Shown here in pieces: positions 1-10,076 of a DNA stretch of 64,000 bases. The translations under genes were made by a program, and so were the position numbers. The notes beneath the pieces are model-generated. The model saw only the letters and a program-made list of their open reading frames with translations. It was not told the origin of the DNA and searched no databases. Source of the stretch: Tigriopus japonicus (Eukaryota > Arthropoda > Copepoda > Harpacticoida > Harpacticidae); NCBI GenBank assembly GCA_010645155.1, contig CM021317.1, forward strand, positions 62,001 through 126,000. The letters run 5' to 3'. The first letter of the stretch is position 1, and each line of letters begins with the position of its first letter.

Positions 1-294
1 GCTGCAACCGTCGAACTTCCAACGAGAAGAATCGAGGAGTGGGAAAGTAATGAATTCATCGCTCTAATTCACTTGCAATTGGAATCACAGAATCTTCTTC
101 ATTAAGTCACCACCATTAAGCAATCATCGCCCAACTTCCAGATCCAGCAACTCGATCAAGGGAGTAATTCAATCTCCCCAACATTTGTTTCACTTGAGGC
201 CAGTGCTTTTCTTCCTCGACGAGTTTCACATCCCAACTGAAAATAGTCATGCAAGAGGATTAGAGTTCTGTTCAACAAGAACAACTTGGAGAAA

Positions 295-441
295 ATGAGA
301 GGGAGAGCAGCTCATCCTCATCATCCTCTTCTTCTTCTTCCTCATCATCATCATCTAGTCACCGTTTATGGGCAAGCGTTTCATGGGGTGAATGGGTTGT
401 TCGGTGGACATCTTTCGGGTAACTCACAATCAGACACCCCG
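295..441 (+). CDS. Possible short coding exon of unknown gene
   Basis: An open frame runs through this stretch and meets a good donor (gtgagt) at 442 in phase 0. The peptide is His- and Leu-rich early because it reads a CT/CA-rich low-complexity tract, then becomes more ordinary in composition, ending in SGNSQSDTP. The frame stays open upstream to about 247, so the true start could lie elsewhere or the exon could be 5' UTR. A second frame reads the same tract as poly-Ser and stops soon after. I recognise no family and find no partner exon downstream. Confidence 0.2.
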
Positions 442-2312
442 GTGAGTTTCCTATTTTCATTTTTATTAATATTATAGCTACACTCCGGCATCGCAGAAAT
501 CGCAAACAGGCCTTGACTTGATGCGAATATCCGATTACTCACTATGAATGGAAATTCAGGCTCAGGGCATTTTTTAGTAAGATCCCGAGTCTCCGATTTC
601 GGGTGATCCAAGGCCGAAGTTGGCCTAGGAGCATCTGACACAGTTACACCGGAATCAACGGAGAGGAAGAACATAAGCCACCACAACAAATGGATGATCC
701 TTACCCAAAAGGGAGAAAGACTTTGACAAAAAGAACATCAAAAGGGAAGCACTACCTTCTTTTTGAGAAGCTACTTGTCTTGAAGAGGTTCCACGTACTT
801 AATACAATACTAAATATTTTGGTCTTCTTACGGGGTGGAACAGAAGAAACTATATATTTTACACTTGGTAGCCTTGTTGTACAGGGTGACACGTAATCAG
901 TGTCCCATGGTGCTATCTTTATTACTTGGAACATGGTATATCGAGCATTTGCACTACACTACTTGCCCTTTGAATTAATTTCTTCTCATCAGTCCCAGAT
1001 CTCAGATTAAAACATTGAGCACTTGCACTGCTAATAGCATGCACGAAATATTGGTTAACACAGAAGTTTTCATCAACAATACTGATTTTTACATAATAGC
1101 TTCTTAGACTCCTTTTTGTTTGAAAATTTCAGCGTTGGTTTTTCCACAAGCCTCTTTTGCTTATTTATGCAAGGCCTTCCTTTTACCTGAGCCTTGATAT
1201 CAGAAGAAATATGAAATTCATTCTGTCTTGATACTGATCATAAAACATTTTCACTGAATATTGCTAAAAAACTACCAAGCAAAATGAATCTTTTTGAAAA
1301 ACGTTAAACATGAATTGAATTAGTTGCCACCCTGCAGACAGTATTCATGAGGGTAGGAGTGAGAACTCTTTGGTTACAATGCATATCATTAAACAATGCT
1401 ATCGACATATGAATTTCTTCCTAAAAAACCCTAGAAATTGATTGCTTGTATTCTTTTCTTGAGCCCCCTGTACATGTTCTAAACTCGGCATCAAGCATTT
1501 TAGTTGGTTGCTTCCAAAGAAACCGGAACTTTTGTGTACATCAAAGGTGAAAAATGTAAGGATAGCGCTTTCCTTGCCGACCAAGAGTTGTTAAGCCTTT
1601 CAGTCTCCTCGTTGAACAAATCGGCGAAAAAGTTACGTTGAGGGTAGCGAGTAGTCTTCAAGATGATGATGATGCGTCGATGAGTTTCACCCCCGGAGAG
1701 ACAAATGATCAACCCTCATCACATGTCTATTCAAGGAGCTTGTCTCGTAAAAATGGCCAGCATGACTGGCTTCAAAGAGTGATTTGCATTCCAAAGACAG
1801 ACAGGAACAATATGAAGAAAAAAGGTGCCATAAATTTAAGCCTTAAGGAGCATGTCGTCGCATACCCATTTTTAATGGCTTGAATGTTTGCATCAGAGTA
1901 ATTTAGGACATTTCTGAGCAAGATGCCGATTGAGTTGGTCATGTTGAATTTCAATGTCACATGATGAGGATCGTATTTGCATTGCATGAATTTGGACTTG
2001 TTAATTGTATATCAAAAACTTGCAAGTGTTATTAGTAGGGAAGCGTAGAAAGTGCAAAATTTGATTTGTTTCCTTCAGCATGCTTATTTCCTGCTTTCCG
2101 CGTTGTTCATATCTGCCGTTTGAGTTTGCAACTGTGCCACAAAATATATTCTCACTGCTTATAAAATATTCCTAACTATCCTTTTAGTGTTTCGACAGAT
2201 TTTTTTAACGTTTTTCGGGCCCTAGCACAATTTGAAGGGAGGAATTTCTTTATTTCAACAACTATCTGTCATTGTGTAACCGTTTGCGCTTTTTTCCTTG
2301 TTTGTGTGGACG
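442..2312. other. Gene-less stretch
   Basis: AT-rich intergenic or intronic DNA. Short open frames occur on both strands (for example 1638-1883 plus and 1500-1712 minus). None resembles a known family, has convincing splice partners or looks like real coding sequence. Confidence 0.4.
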
Positions 2313-3165
2313 TAGAGGCAGGAAGTTTAGACGAATAAAACTGTCAAAATAGACGAAAAAAGACGAATAAAAGTACTTGATTACACGAATAAAGACGAAT
2401 AAAATTGCCCGATTTGACAAAAAAAGACGAATAAAAGTACTTGATTACACGAATAAAGACGAATAAAATTGCCCGATTTGACAAAAAAAGACGAATAAAA
2501 GGCTTCATTAGACGAAAAAAAATTACACGGCAAAAAAGACAAATAAATAGCCTTTAAAAGGATAAAAGAGGATTAAAACTGCTGCCCCAAAAATGTGGCC
2601 CAATTGAGGGGAACAGCTACCCCCTTGTGCAAAACGGCAAAATCTACAAAATTAACAAACAGAAAAGTGCCGAATGAGCAAGAAACGGTCAGTGGTACAT
2701 ATAAATTTAAATAATCAAGAGTTCAAAACCGCCCTTATTTCAACATTTTCAATAGAGCAATATTTAGAAGCAGGTTTGCTGACACATTTATTGTTTGCTT
2801 AGTCAGATAGCCTTTTCAATCCAATAGTGACCTTTTCCTTCGGTGTCTGTCAGGAAACTCTACAAGTTAAGATATAAGTGTGGATCATGTTTTGTTCGTG
2901 CAATAACGCAACTCACAATCAAGCTATTACTTTGGTCCAAGTTTTGGAGTTGAACCTTTTTTAAAATGTCTATTTGATTTGAAATTTGAGAAAAAAAAAA
3001 TCACATTTTTGACTAATTAGACGAAAAAAGTTGAGTGAAATTGCCGGATTAGACGAAAAAAGACGAATAAAACGCAAATTAGACGAATAAATTTATCGCG
3101 ACGAATAAGAGTAAAAAAGACGAATAAAGACGAATTAGTTCATTCGTCTAAAATTCCTGTCCCTA
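2313..3165. mobile_element. hAT-like non-autonomous DNA transposon, copy 1
   Basis: The element starts TAGAGGCAGGAAGTTTAG and ends with the near reverse complement (TAAAATTCCTGTCCCTA). The subterminal regions are packed with repeats of AGACGAATAAA and AGACGAAAAAA. A second copy of the same family lies at 15925-16750. The termini fit the hAT pattern YARNG. The 8-bp flanks (tgtggacg and tgatgatg) match at only 5 positions, so the target duplication has decayed. There is no transposase frame. The 853-bp length and repeated ends indicate a MITE-like element. Confidence 0.75.
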
Positions 3166-4162
3166 TGATGATGCATTTCGAGATTGGTTTTTGCAAAGTG
3201 TTGCGAAATTGGACCTTGTTTTAGGTTTTCGCATAAGAAAGCTTACCTAAACCATAGTTTTGAAAGGCATGAGACATTAACTCCGACTAAAAATCAGCAG
3301 CAATGAAAACCGAAACACATCAGTACTTGTTTAAACCCTTTTTGCGATTTTGAACTGATGATGAGTCTACACTTTTTTTCGTTTTTTTTTTCTTCAATTT
3401 GTTGCAATTATTGTTCGGATCTTGCTAGGAAATAATCGCTCAGTTAACAATACAATATTTGCGAAGGCAACGCTTCCCTCTGAGATTGTCGTACCATCCC
3501 AATTGATTCCAATTGCTTAAGAATTAAGTTGAAGATGGATATAAAAATTCACATTGGCAGTCAGCAGCAGCCCGAGTTCGTTATCATTAAGATGTAATAC
3601 GTATTTAAGGAATGTTTCGGTCCTAACAAAATATTCTTATTTCAAGAGTTATTCCAATAATTTCATCCACAAAAAAAATTATCATGATCTTTCCAAGGAA
3701 ATTAGTTAGATTTACTAGAACTCAGTTTAATATCTGTTATATCAACCCACAAATTAGAGGCCACTCCTGATTCTGAATTTCCAACAAGCACTCAGGTAAT
3801 CTTTGACCAAAGGCAAACTGACTGGCAAAATGTTAAAAAACCAAAGGCGTAAAAAAAGAGCTTTAATACCTAATTTGAAACAATAAAAATGAAAATTCTT
3901 AAAGTTTAACCTTTCCAAAGTTTTTTAGGCTCAGCTTTGCAAAAAGCCCAAAATTTAGCGTCATAAAAAAGTTGTGGATAGAAATCCACAACGACATTTG
4001 CCGTCATCATGGATCCCTTCAAACTACGTGTCATTCGCAAGTTTCAAGGATTCGTATGACATAAATGTTCCTGTTTAAAACATACTTGCTATTCACGTCA
4101 AATAAGTTTGGGAAAGATGCTTATTTATTAACTAAAAATATAAAATGCAATATTGGTGTACG
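3166..4162. other. Gene-less stretch with SCLY 3' end
   Basis: AT-rich sequence with no convincing gene. On the minus strand an AATAAA lies near 4123-4128, about 35-40 bp past the selenocysteine lyase stop, and is its likely polyadenylation signal. Confidence 0.4.
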
Positions 4163-6205
4163 TTAGAAAGAACTTTCTGTCGCATTTTTCAAAGACGCAA
4201 CCGCCCTCTCAATTTCTTGTTGGGTAGTATGCCGACCAACAGACAAACGGATGGTTCCCAAAGCTGCATCCAGGCTAATACCGCTTTTGAGAAGAACCGG
4301 TGATCCATTTTTCCCTTGGGAGTGACAGGCCGCTGTAGTGCTTGCCTCAATCTGTCCCCGGCATTTTGTTAGAATGTCAAAACCAACATGACCGAGAAAA
4401 CTAGCACTGAGCGTATTGGGAAGCCGATGTGGAACGTGTGAAAAGTTATCCACAAAGTTTGAACACTTCTCCTGAAAGAAGTATGAGTGATTGAAGTTGC
4501 GTGACAAAAAGGAACAACTTACCGCCAATAATAAACTGCACTCAACTTTACCTTCAAAAGAGACGCCAGTTGATCCCGATTGTAGCGCAAGAGCTCCATT
4601 TCCGCATCCTTTTCCATTCTAGTTGACACCAGATCAGCAGCCTTGCCCAATCCAACAATCATGGGCGTATTCTCAGTTCCAGCTCTGAAACCTTTTTCTT
4701 GACCTCCTCCCAGAAAAAATGGGTGAATGGTTCCCACATCTTGACGATGATATAAAGCACCAATCCTGGGACCATAAAACTGTAATAGCTTGATCGCTTA
4801 GTGGCTTAATAAGTGGGGTGGTAGGCCTCGCGAACCCAGAATGGGCCCCCATGACTGCATTACATTAATTGTATGTTAAATGTATATATCCAATGAGAAA
4901 AGAATCTCGCAATAAACATTATAAAAAAAGTTAGGGAGGGTATATACCTTGTGCCCCACAATGGTGAGGTAATTCACATTCAGAGTATTCACATCTACTG
5001 GGATTTTACCAATGGCTTGGGCTGCATCTGTATGAAATGGGATTTGATATTGGCCGTCGGATTGGCGAGTTTCATTGAACACCTTAAGTTTTTCGCCTAT
5101 CTCTTTGACAGGCTATTGGGAAAAGAAATTTCAGTTTTGTTAATACCATCCAACCATTGTTCTAAGCTTGCTAGATTTCTATCTAGCGTATTTACCTGAA
5201 TAACGCCAGTTTCATTGTTGGTCAACATGACCGTGATGAGACAAGTATTGGACTTGATTTCGGCCATGACATCCTCAGGATTCAAAGTGCCATTTTGTTG
5301 GCTAACCTCAACCATTGTCAACTCTATAAAAGTAATTCACTTTAAAATGCATGCATTTGAAAACCTTGCTTACAGGGTGAGCCGTTTACAACTGGATGCT
5401 TCTCAGTACGAACAAGAATATCTCTTTTTACCCTCTTCCACCTCTAAGAACCAAACCAAATTTCAATTGTTTCGTTTTTTTCCAAATTCAGTCCCCATGG
5501 AATTTTCTAAGAAACCAATGTCAAAAGGAAGATAAGAGTTAACAATAACAAATATTTTTGTAATGTTGAAGACTAATCAAATGGCCATAAAGACCAATTC
5601 TATGGAAAATTGGTGTGAAAAAATTGGTTAATTTTCCTTGATTGAAAAATGCCTGTAAGGATTAATAAAACACCTGAAAAAGTAACTTTTTGTTAAACGC
5701 TTGATTTTCTAGAGCATGGGATTTGCTTTACCCAATTTAAGTGTTGCACCGTTTACACTTCGGTTGAAGATTTTACCTATTATTCCTTGCGACAACCAGT
5801 TCTTTAACGGAAGTTCCGTGGCAACATGCTCAATGTTTGAGGTTATGACGTGAGGAATGTCTTTCGGTCTGGTGTTTCGAAACTCTTGAATTGCTGAATG
5901 CATTGCCAAATGGTTTGCCTGTAAAGCACGAAATTTCCTTTAAAACAACTTTTGTGACATATCAAGGAAATGAAAATGCTGATTACCTCGGTACCTCCGG
6001 ACACAAAAGTGATTTCGATTGAGTTAGTGGATCCAATCATTTGGGCAACGCTTTGTCGAGCTTTGTCCACTGCCAATTTGGCCTTTTGTCCACTTTGATA
6101 GGAAGAGCTCGGATTCCCCCAATCTTCCACACAAGACCTCTGAATGGCGTGAATAACTTCTGGGTCCAGTGGACAAGTGGCGTTGTAATCCAAATAAACT
6201 GCCAT
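4163..6205 (-). CDS. SCLY: Selenocysteine lyase, PLP-dependent, six exons
   Basis: Class V aminotransferase-fold enzyme that splits L-selenocysteine into alanine and selenide; NFS/NifS relatives use cysteine. Exons (transcript order): 6205-5987, 5918-5777, 5323-5196, 5112-4948, 4779-4552, 4471-4163. All junctions keep frame and give 396 residues; mammalian SCLY is about 430-445, the difference lying mostly at the N-terminus. Visible landmarks: DYNAT near residue 6, SGGTE near 69-73, HTDAAQA at 190-196 (PLP-contacting Asp192), the PLP lysine in IVGHK (Lys218), GGGQE and RAGTENTP in exon 5, and the catalytic cysteine in AACHS (Cys343), followed by SPVLLKSG as in SCLY. Exon 5 has two donors: AAG|gtaaag at 4552 keeps frame, while one at 4523 would not join in frame to exon 6. 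The ATG follows an acceptor-like sequence directly, and the gene is last in the minus-strand trio. NFS1 is the alternative, but the PVLL segment favours SCLY. Confidence 0.88.
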
Positions 6206-6279
6206 CTAAAAGTAATTTCTTGTTTTATCTATAAAGTTAAGAACTTGAGGAAAATTGTTTTTTTATTGATGAGTTTCAG
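6206..6279 (-). promoter_or_regulatory. ADAT1-SCLY intercistronic spacer with polyA signal and splice acceptor
   Basis: Read on the minus strand, this 74-bp gap holds an AATAAA-type signal about 15 bp after the ADAT1 stop. It ends in a pyrimidine-rich stretch, ttacttttag, that abuts the SCLY ATG with no intervening base. The gap has no room for an upstream cis exon or an ordinary promoter plus 5' UTR. This is the layout seen at intercistronic junctions resolved by spliced-leader trans-splicing; function here is inferred. Confidence 0.5.
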
Positions 6280-7446
6280 TTATATGATAGAAGCACTTTT
6301 TCCGAACAGGATCTTGAATTCATTCTTCGCACAATTTCTACGAGGCCAATTATGAAGTTTAGTCATGAATTCCGCTTTGAGACGGGAGAGCCACTTGGAA
6401 ATAGCTTTCAATTCTTGGTACGTGATCTCCTTCCTCTCCAACACTTCATGAATTTCTTGTGGTGGCTTTTGAAGGTCTTTAATCACTTCCAAGAACTCTT
6501 GAGAATAAGAAAGCCGACATATCTTATTTCTAGCTCTTGGTGTGTTCAAATATTTCTTAATACATCCTTGCTTACGCCCATTGACGGATACCTCTGTTTG
6601 AACTTCCCTCTTGAGTAAACAAGCAATGATACTGCACGGATTTGGCACTAATCCTTCTTTTTTCTTGCACGGGAACACTGAGTCCACCAACTGAATATCC
6701 AACGCTGCTGGTGGAAGTTCTTTTGAAAATCGCGTTTGTAAAGCTCTTCTAATAGCAGGTTCAAAGCAAAGGTCAGCGCAAAAGGTCAATGAAGACATAT
6801 GAATTGGACCCTTCAGGATTGCAGCTAAAATTGATCCCTGCCAACCAAGAAAGTTCCACTTGACCAGCTTGTCACTGCATGACAATGACGAGGTCGGATC
6901 TCCTCTACCTGGTTTTGTTCTAATTGCTCCTAATGCAGTATGGTAGTCCAATCCGACACCAAAGTCGTCTTCGGTATCTCCCTTGAGACATTTGGCTCCA
7001 GTTCTGTGAATATCTAATTTGGAACGCTTGGGATCAGGTTCGTCGGGTTCGTGTTTTCTGGCAATGGATCCATCTCCACAAGGTGGATGACTTGAGAAGA
7101 AATGGAACTTGAACTCGGGTTTGAGGGAGAATAGTTTAGTCTGTGGGTGTTGCTCCAAAATGGACCCTTCATCAATACTTCTTATTTGATCAAGTAAATA
7201 TCGATAGAAAGCTCGCTTACAAATGACTTCGGCGTGACTATCGTGAAGAAGGTCTCCATTCATACTGATCTCAGAACTTCCAAGGCATTTAGAACCACTT
7301 CCAGCAGCAACCACATTCTTTGAACCATTGGGATCTTCTAATATAATGGCACAAAACACGGTCCATTCTTGATTCTGTCGCGGTTTTCCATTTTTTTCAA
7401 GTTTCTTTTCATAGAACTCCACTACAATACTTTTTAAATCGGCCAT
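6280..7446 (-). CDS. ADAT1: tRNA-specific adenosine deaminase 1 (A37 to inosine)
   Basis: Editase that deaminates adenosine 37 of eukaryotic tRNA-Ala, related to the ADAR deaminase domain. Single exon, 388 residues from the chosen Met; human ADAT1 is 502 and carries a longer central insert. Zinc and catalytic residues are visible: HAE at 71-73 (His ligand, Glu proton shuttle) in DSHAEVICKRAF, Cys123 in PPCGDGS, and Cys190 in SLSCSDK. The family block RTGAKC...KPGRGD...SCSDK..KWN is intact. A longer start at 7470 adds eight residues, but an acceptor-like tttttaag ends at 7454 inside that extension, so MADLKS at 7446 is preferred. The gene begins about 50 bp after the aldo-keto reductase stop and ends 74 bp before SCLY. 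Confidence 0.9.
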   Translation of the reverse strand: MADLKSIVVEFYEKKLEKNGKPRQNQEWTVFCAIILEDPNGSKNVVAAGSGSKCLGSSEISMNGDLLHDSHAEVICKRAFYRYLLDQIRSIDEGSILEQHPQTKLFSLKPEFKFHFFSSHPPCGDGSIARKHEPDEPDPKRSKLDIHRTGAKCLKGDTEDDFGVGLDYHTALGAIRTKPGRGDPTSSLSCSDKLVKWNFLGWQGSILAAILKGPIHMSSLTFCADLCFEPAIRRALQTRFSKELPPAALDIQLVDSVFPCKKKEGLVPNPCSIIACLLKREVQTEVSVNGRKQGCIKKYLNTPRARNKICRLSYSQEFLEVIKDLQKPPQEIHEVLERKEITYQELKAISKWLSRLKAEFMTKLHNWPRRNCAKNEFKILFGKSASII

Positions 7447-7496
7447 TTTAACACTTAAAAATAATTTCATCCATTAAACACAACACTTGATTTCCC
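7447..7496 (-). promoter_or_regulatory. AKR-ADAT1 intercistronic spacer with acceptor-like site
   Basis: Between the aldo-keto reductase stop and the ADAT1 start there are only 50 bp. On the minus strand they contain an A/T-rich tract ending tttttaag, then tgttaaa, then ATG. The tract resembles a 3' splice site seven bases before the start. No AATAAA is evident. Such a gap is too short for an independent promoter of the usual kind. Confidence 0.4.
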
Positions 7497-8345
7497 TTAA
7501 GCCACAATATTCGGATTCCAAGCGTACTTGGTATTCACTCCGATTTCATTTAGTCGATCCATATTTTTGGCCGATATTTCAAAGTCTAGTTGATAGTTAT
7601 CCTTGATGTGAATCGGGTTGGTACTTTTGGGTAGAACACTGAAACCTTTGGTTAGAGCCCAATTAAGCAGAACTTGGGCCTCAGATTTGGAGCACTCGTT
7701 GGCAATGTCAATCACGGTGGGGTCGGTTAACAAAGGACTAACATCTACAGTTCGTCCCAAAGAGCTATAAGCAGTCACGTGGATCTCATTATCATGGCAA
7801 AATTGGACAAGATCGCGTTGTTGGAAATGAGGGTGGACTTCAATCTGGTTCACCATTGGACGTACTTCACACCTCTCCAAAAGCTCTTGAAGATGTGGGA
7901 TTTCATAGTTAGACACACCAATTGCCTTTAGAATGCCTTGTTTATGAAAATGTTCCAAAACTTTCCACGTTTCAAGACGAAGGTCTTTGTTCTTTTCACT
8001 TTTGGGGTCACAATTTTGAACACCGGGCCAATGAATCAGATAAAGATCGAGGTAGTCTGTTCTCAATTCAGAGAGGCTCTTTTCAACGGCAGCTTTGGCC
8101 TTCTCTGTTCCATGATCTTTTGGAGCTAATTTGGACGTTATGAAGAGGGACTTTCGATCCACGTTCAATTCTTCGAGGGCTTTGGCGATGTGGGCTTCGT
8201 TTCTGTACACAGATGCCGTGTCGATGAGCTTGTAATTAGAGTTCAAGGCAGATTTCACGGCTGTGAAAATTTGGTCGTATTTAGTGATGCGGTAGGTTCC
8301 AAGTCCAATGGCGGGCATGCTCAAGCCATTTCTCAATCTGATCAT
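7497..8345 (-). CDS. Aldo-keto reductase family oxidoreductase
   Basis: NADPH-dependent carbonyl reductase with a TIM-barrel fold, presumably cytosolic. The frame encodes 282 residues from the Met in MIRLRNGLSMPAIGLGT, the usual AKR N-terminus; an in-frame upstream Met at 8408 adds 21 unrelated residues and is probably intronic. The catalytic tetrad is present: Asp42 and Tyr47 (IDTASVYRNE), Lys72 (TSKLAP), His105 (LIHWPG). IGVSNY, NQIEVHP and the NADPH-loop LPKSTNPIHIKDN are also intact. The substrate cannot be read from sequence. An acceptor (ctcgtttcag) lies 5 bases before the ATG; a possible donor (gcag|gtactc) at 8424 would make a 74-bp 5' UTR intron. This is the first gene of the minus-strand trio. 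Confidence 0.9.
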   Translation of the reverse strand: MIRLRNGLSMPAIGLGTYRITKYDQIFTAVKSALNSNYKLIDTASVYRNEAHIAKALEELNVDRKSLFITSKLAPKDHGTEKAKAAVEKSLSELRTDYLDLYLIHWPGVQNCDPKSEKNKDLRLETWKVLEHFHKQGILKAIGVSNYEIPHLQELLERCEVRPMVNQIEVHPHFQQRDLVQFCHDNEIHVTAYSSLGRTVDVSPLLTDPTVIDIANECSKSEAQVLLNWALTKGFSVLPKSTNPIHIKDNYQLDFEISAKNMDRLNEIGVNTKYAWNPNIVA

Positions 8346-8350
8346 TCTTT

Positions 8351-8424
8351 CTGAAACGAGAGTAATATGAAGGTCATGAACAGAAAAGATAAACTCTGAT
8401 TGAGCCAATATTGTAAAAGAGTAC
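8351..8424 (-). other. Putative 5' UTR mini-intron of the aldo-keto reductase gene
   Basis: Minus-strand donor gtactc at 8424 and acceptor ctcgtttcag ending at 8351 delimit 74 bp just upstream of the AKR start. The same acceptor could instead take a trans-spliced leader. Confidence 0.35.
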
Positions 8425-8566
8425 CTGCTTGAGACTTTTGCCTTTAGTCTGTCTCTCTACACCTAGGGTAGGAAGTGCCAAAAGTTGTTAATGAAAACAC
8501 AAAACTTGAAGGAAAATAAAAAGCCAGCACAAGATTTTCAGAAAATAGTCAACACTTTCAAAGGTA

Positions 8567-8724
8567 CAGTCAACTTCGGATATAAGGGACCCGGATATAA
8601 GGGATTTTCGCCTATAAGGGACTGTTTTGGAAGGTCCGGATGATCAATTTCCATGCAAGTTCGGTCGGATAAAAGGGACGAATTTCGGTGGTCCCGCCGG
8701 GTCCCTTATATCCGAAGTTGACTG
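8567..8724. mobile_element. pogo/Tigger-like MITE, 158 bp, TA-flanked
   Basis: The ends are inverted repeats beginning CAGTCAACTTCGGATATAAG, with the reverse complement closing at 8724. Each end abuts a TA dinucleotide, the Tc1/mariner target duplication. The CAGTCAAC start resembles pogo/Tigger termini. The interior repeats the ATAAGGGA motif several times. No coding capacity. Confidence 0.75.
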
Positions 8725-10076
8725 TAGTAATGCCATTGAAAATATCTTGCCAATACAATATTCCGCTATTTTGTGCTCTTTTCTTTTTCTGCTCTGAACA
8801 TGTGGAAACAATTGACCGACCCAACCTCATGCGCCTACTCTTCTACTAATAATGGCTCTAGTTGAAGGCAGCATGTTATGGGTATTAGGTAGTTCAGTTT
8901 GAATAGGAAATCGATTGCCGAATATGGTTTAGATACAAATAATGAATGATCTAGATGAAAAATGCAACTTCGATGAACTTTTCACACGTTTGTTTCCTTG
9001 CGAGGATAGGAGACATGGCTTTCTCATTTTTTTGCGCTGTAAACCAGCGAAATTATTTCGAGGAGTACAAGTAGTATGTTCAATTTAAATCCAATGGAAA
9101 CCTTGCTAGGTTGGGCTTGGGGATAGAAAAATGTTATGATAATAAAAACGAACTCATTTGTTCAGAATAATAAGTAATCTTTCAAATGTGATGTTCTTCG
9201 TAGATGACAGAGAGACATCTTTGGACATAAGATCATTAAATCGTTGAATTGAGAGAGAATCACTTTCTTACCCTCTTTCCCATAAACACAAAAAAGACAA
9301 CCATTGCGAAGATGAAACATACCGACGTCATTCATAATTATTATGTTAAATTAAGTAGTTATTTAAAATTAAAATAAAATTTAAATTATTTAAGTATTGA
9401 ACTTACTAAAATACTGAAATTAGGCGCTTTATAATGTTACGATTTTGAGGCTAACAAGAACAAAAGTCACATAATTGTACTAATTAAGTAAATGCACATG
9501 GAATTCCTTACAGTGAAGAGTACTCAAATTAGGTCAGCCGTTGATAATTAAAGGGAAAGAAAGACACATTTCATAGTACACGTTCCTTCTCCTCATAGAT
9601 TTGAAGGACGGTGCAGACAAACGACCAGAAATAAATCCAGCTGTTATTGATTGTCTCACTGTCGTTCAGTTGCCCTCAAGAGGCGAAAAACCTGTTGCAT
9701 AGAGCCGTCAGAAACCGGTCTGTTTGATAAAGTGGAGAGACTCACGGATTACGTTGGAGAGCTAGATGCAACAAGATTTAAAGTCATAAATCTCGATCCA
9801 AATGAATTGTAGCTTAGTAATCCAAGTTGAAATCAAGGTGATGACCTTCAGATCGCGACCCCAAGTCCGAATATTAGTTTGATAACGGGCTTGTCATCTG
9901 AAAAAGACTCAGATATCTGTGAAGTGAGTTTCCTTCACGAGCGTGTACTCACAACTGAACCTAACCAAGAGACTACTGAAGAGAGTTCAGGAGTTGAGCA
10001 ACTCTGAAAAGTTCTTCAACCACCAACAACCAGTCCTTCATAGATTGAGATCCTGAATTGAAGTGTTTCTTTTAGC
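8725..10076. other. Intergenic stretch upstream of FPPS-like gene
   Basis: No convincing gene. The only local signal is an acceptor-like gtgtttcttttag ending at 10075, one base before the FPPS-like ATG. It suggests either a 5' UTR exon upstream in this stretch or trans-splicing. Confidence 0.35.

Noticed and set aside
1500..1712. Overlapping open frames on both strands at 1399-1987
   Set aside because: They are short, mutually overlapping, without family resemblance or credible splice partners.
4519..4551. Longer version of SCLY exon 5 ending at the donor 4523
   Set aside because: It leaves phase 2, which does not join in frame to the exon 6 acceptor, and it adds residues not expected in the family.
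8346..8408. Upstream Met of the aldo-keto reductase frame
   Set aside because: The 21 extra residues precede an acceptor site and do not resemble AKR N-termini.
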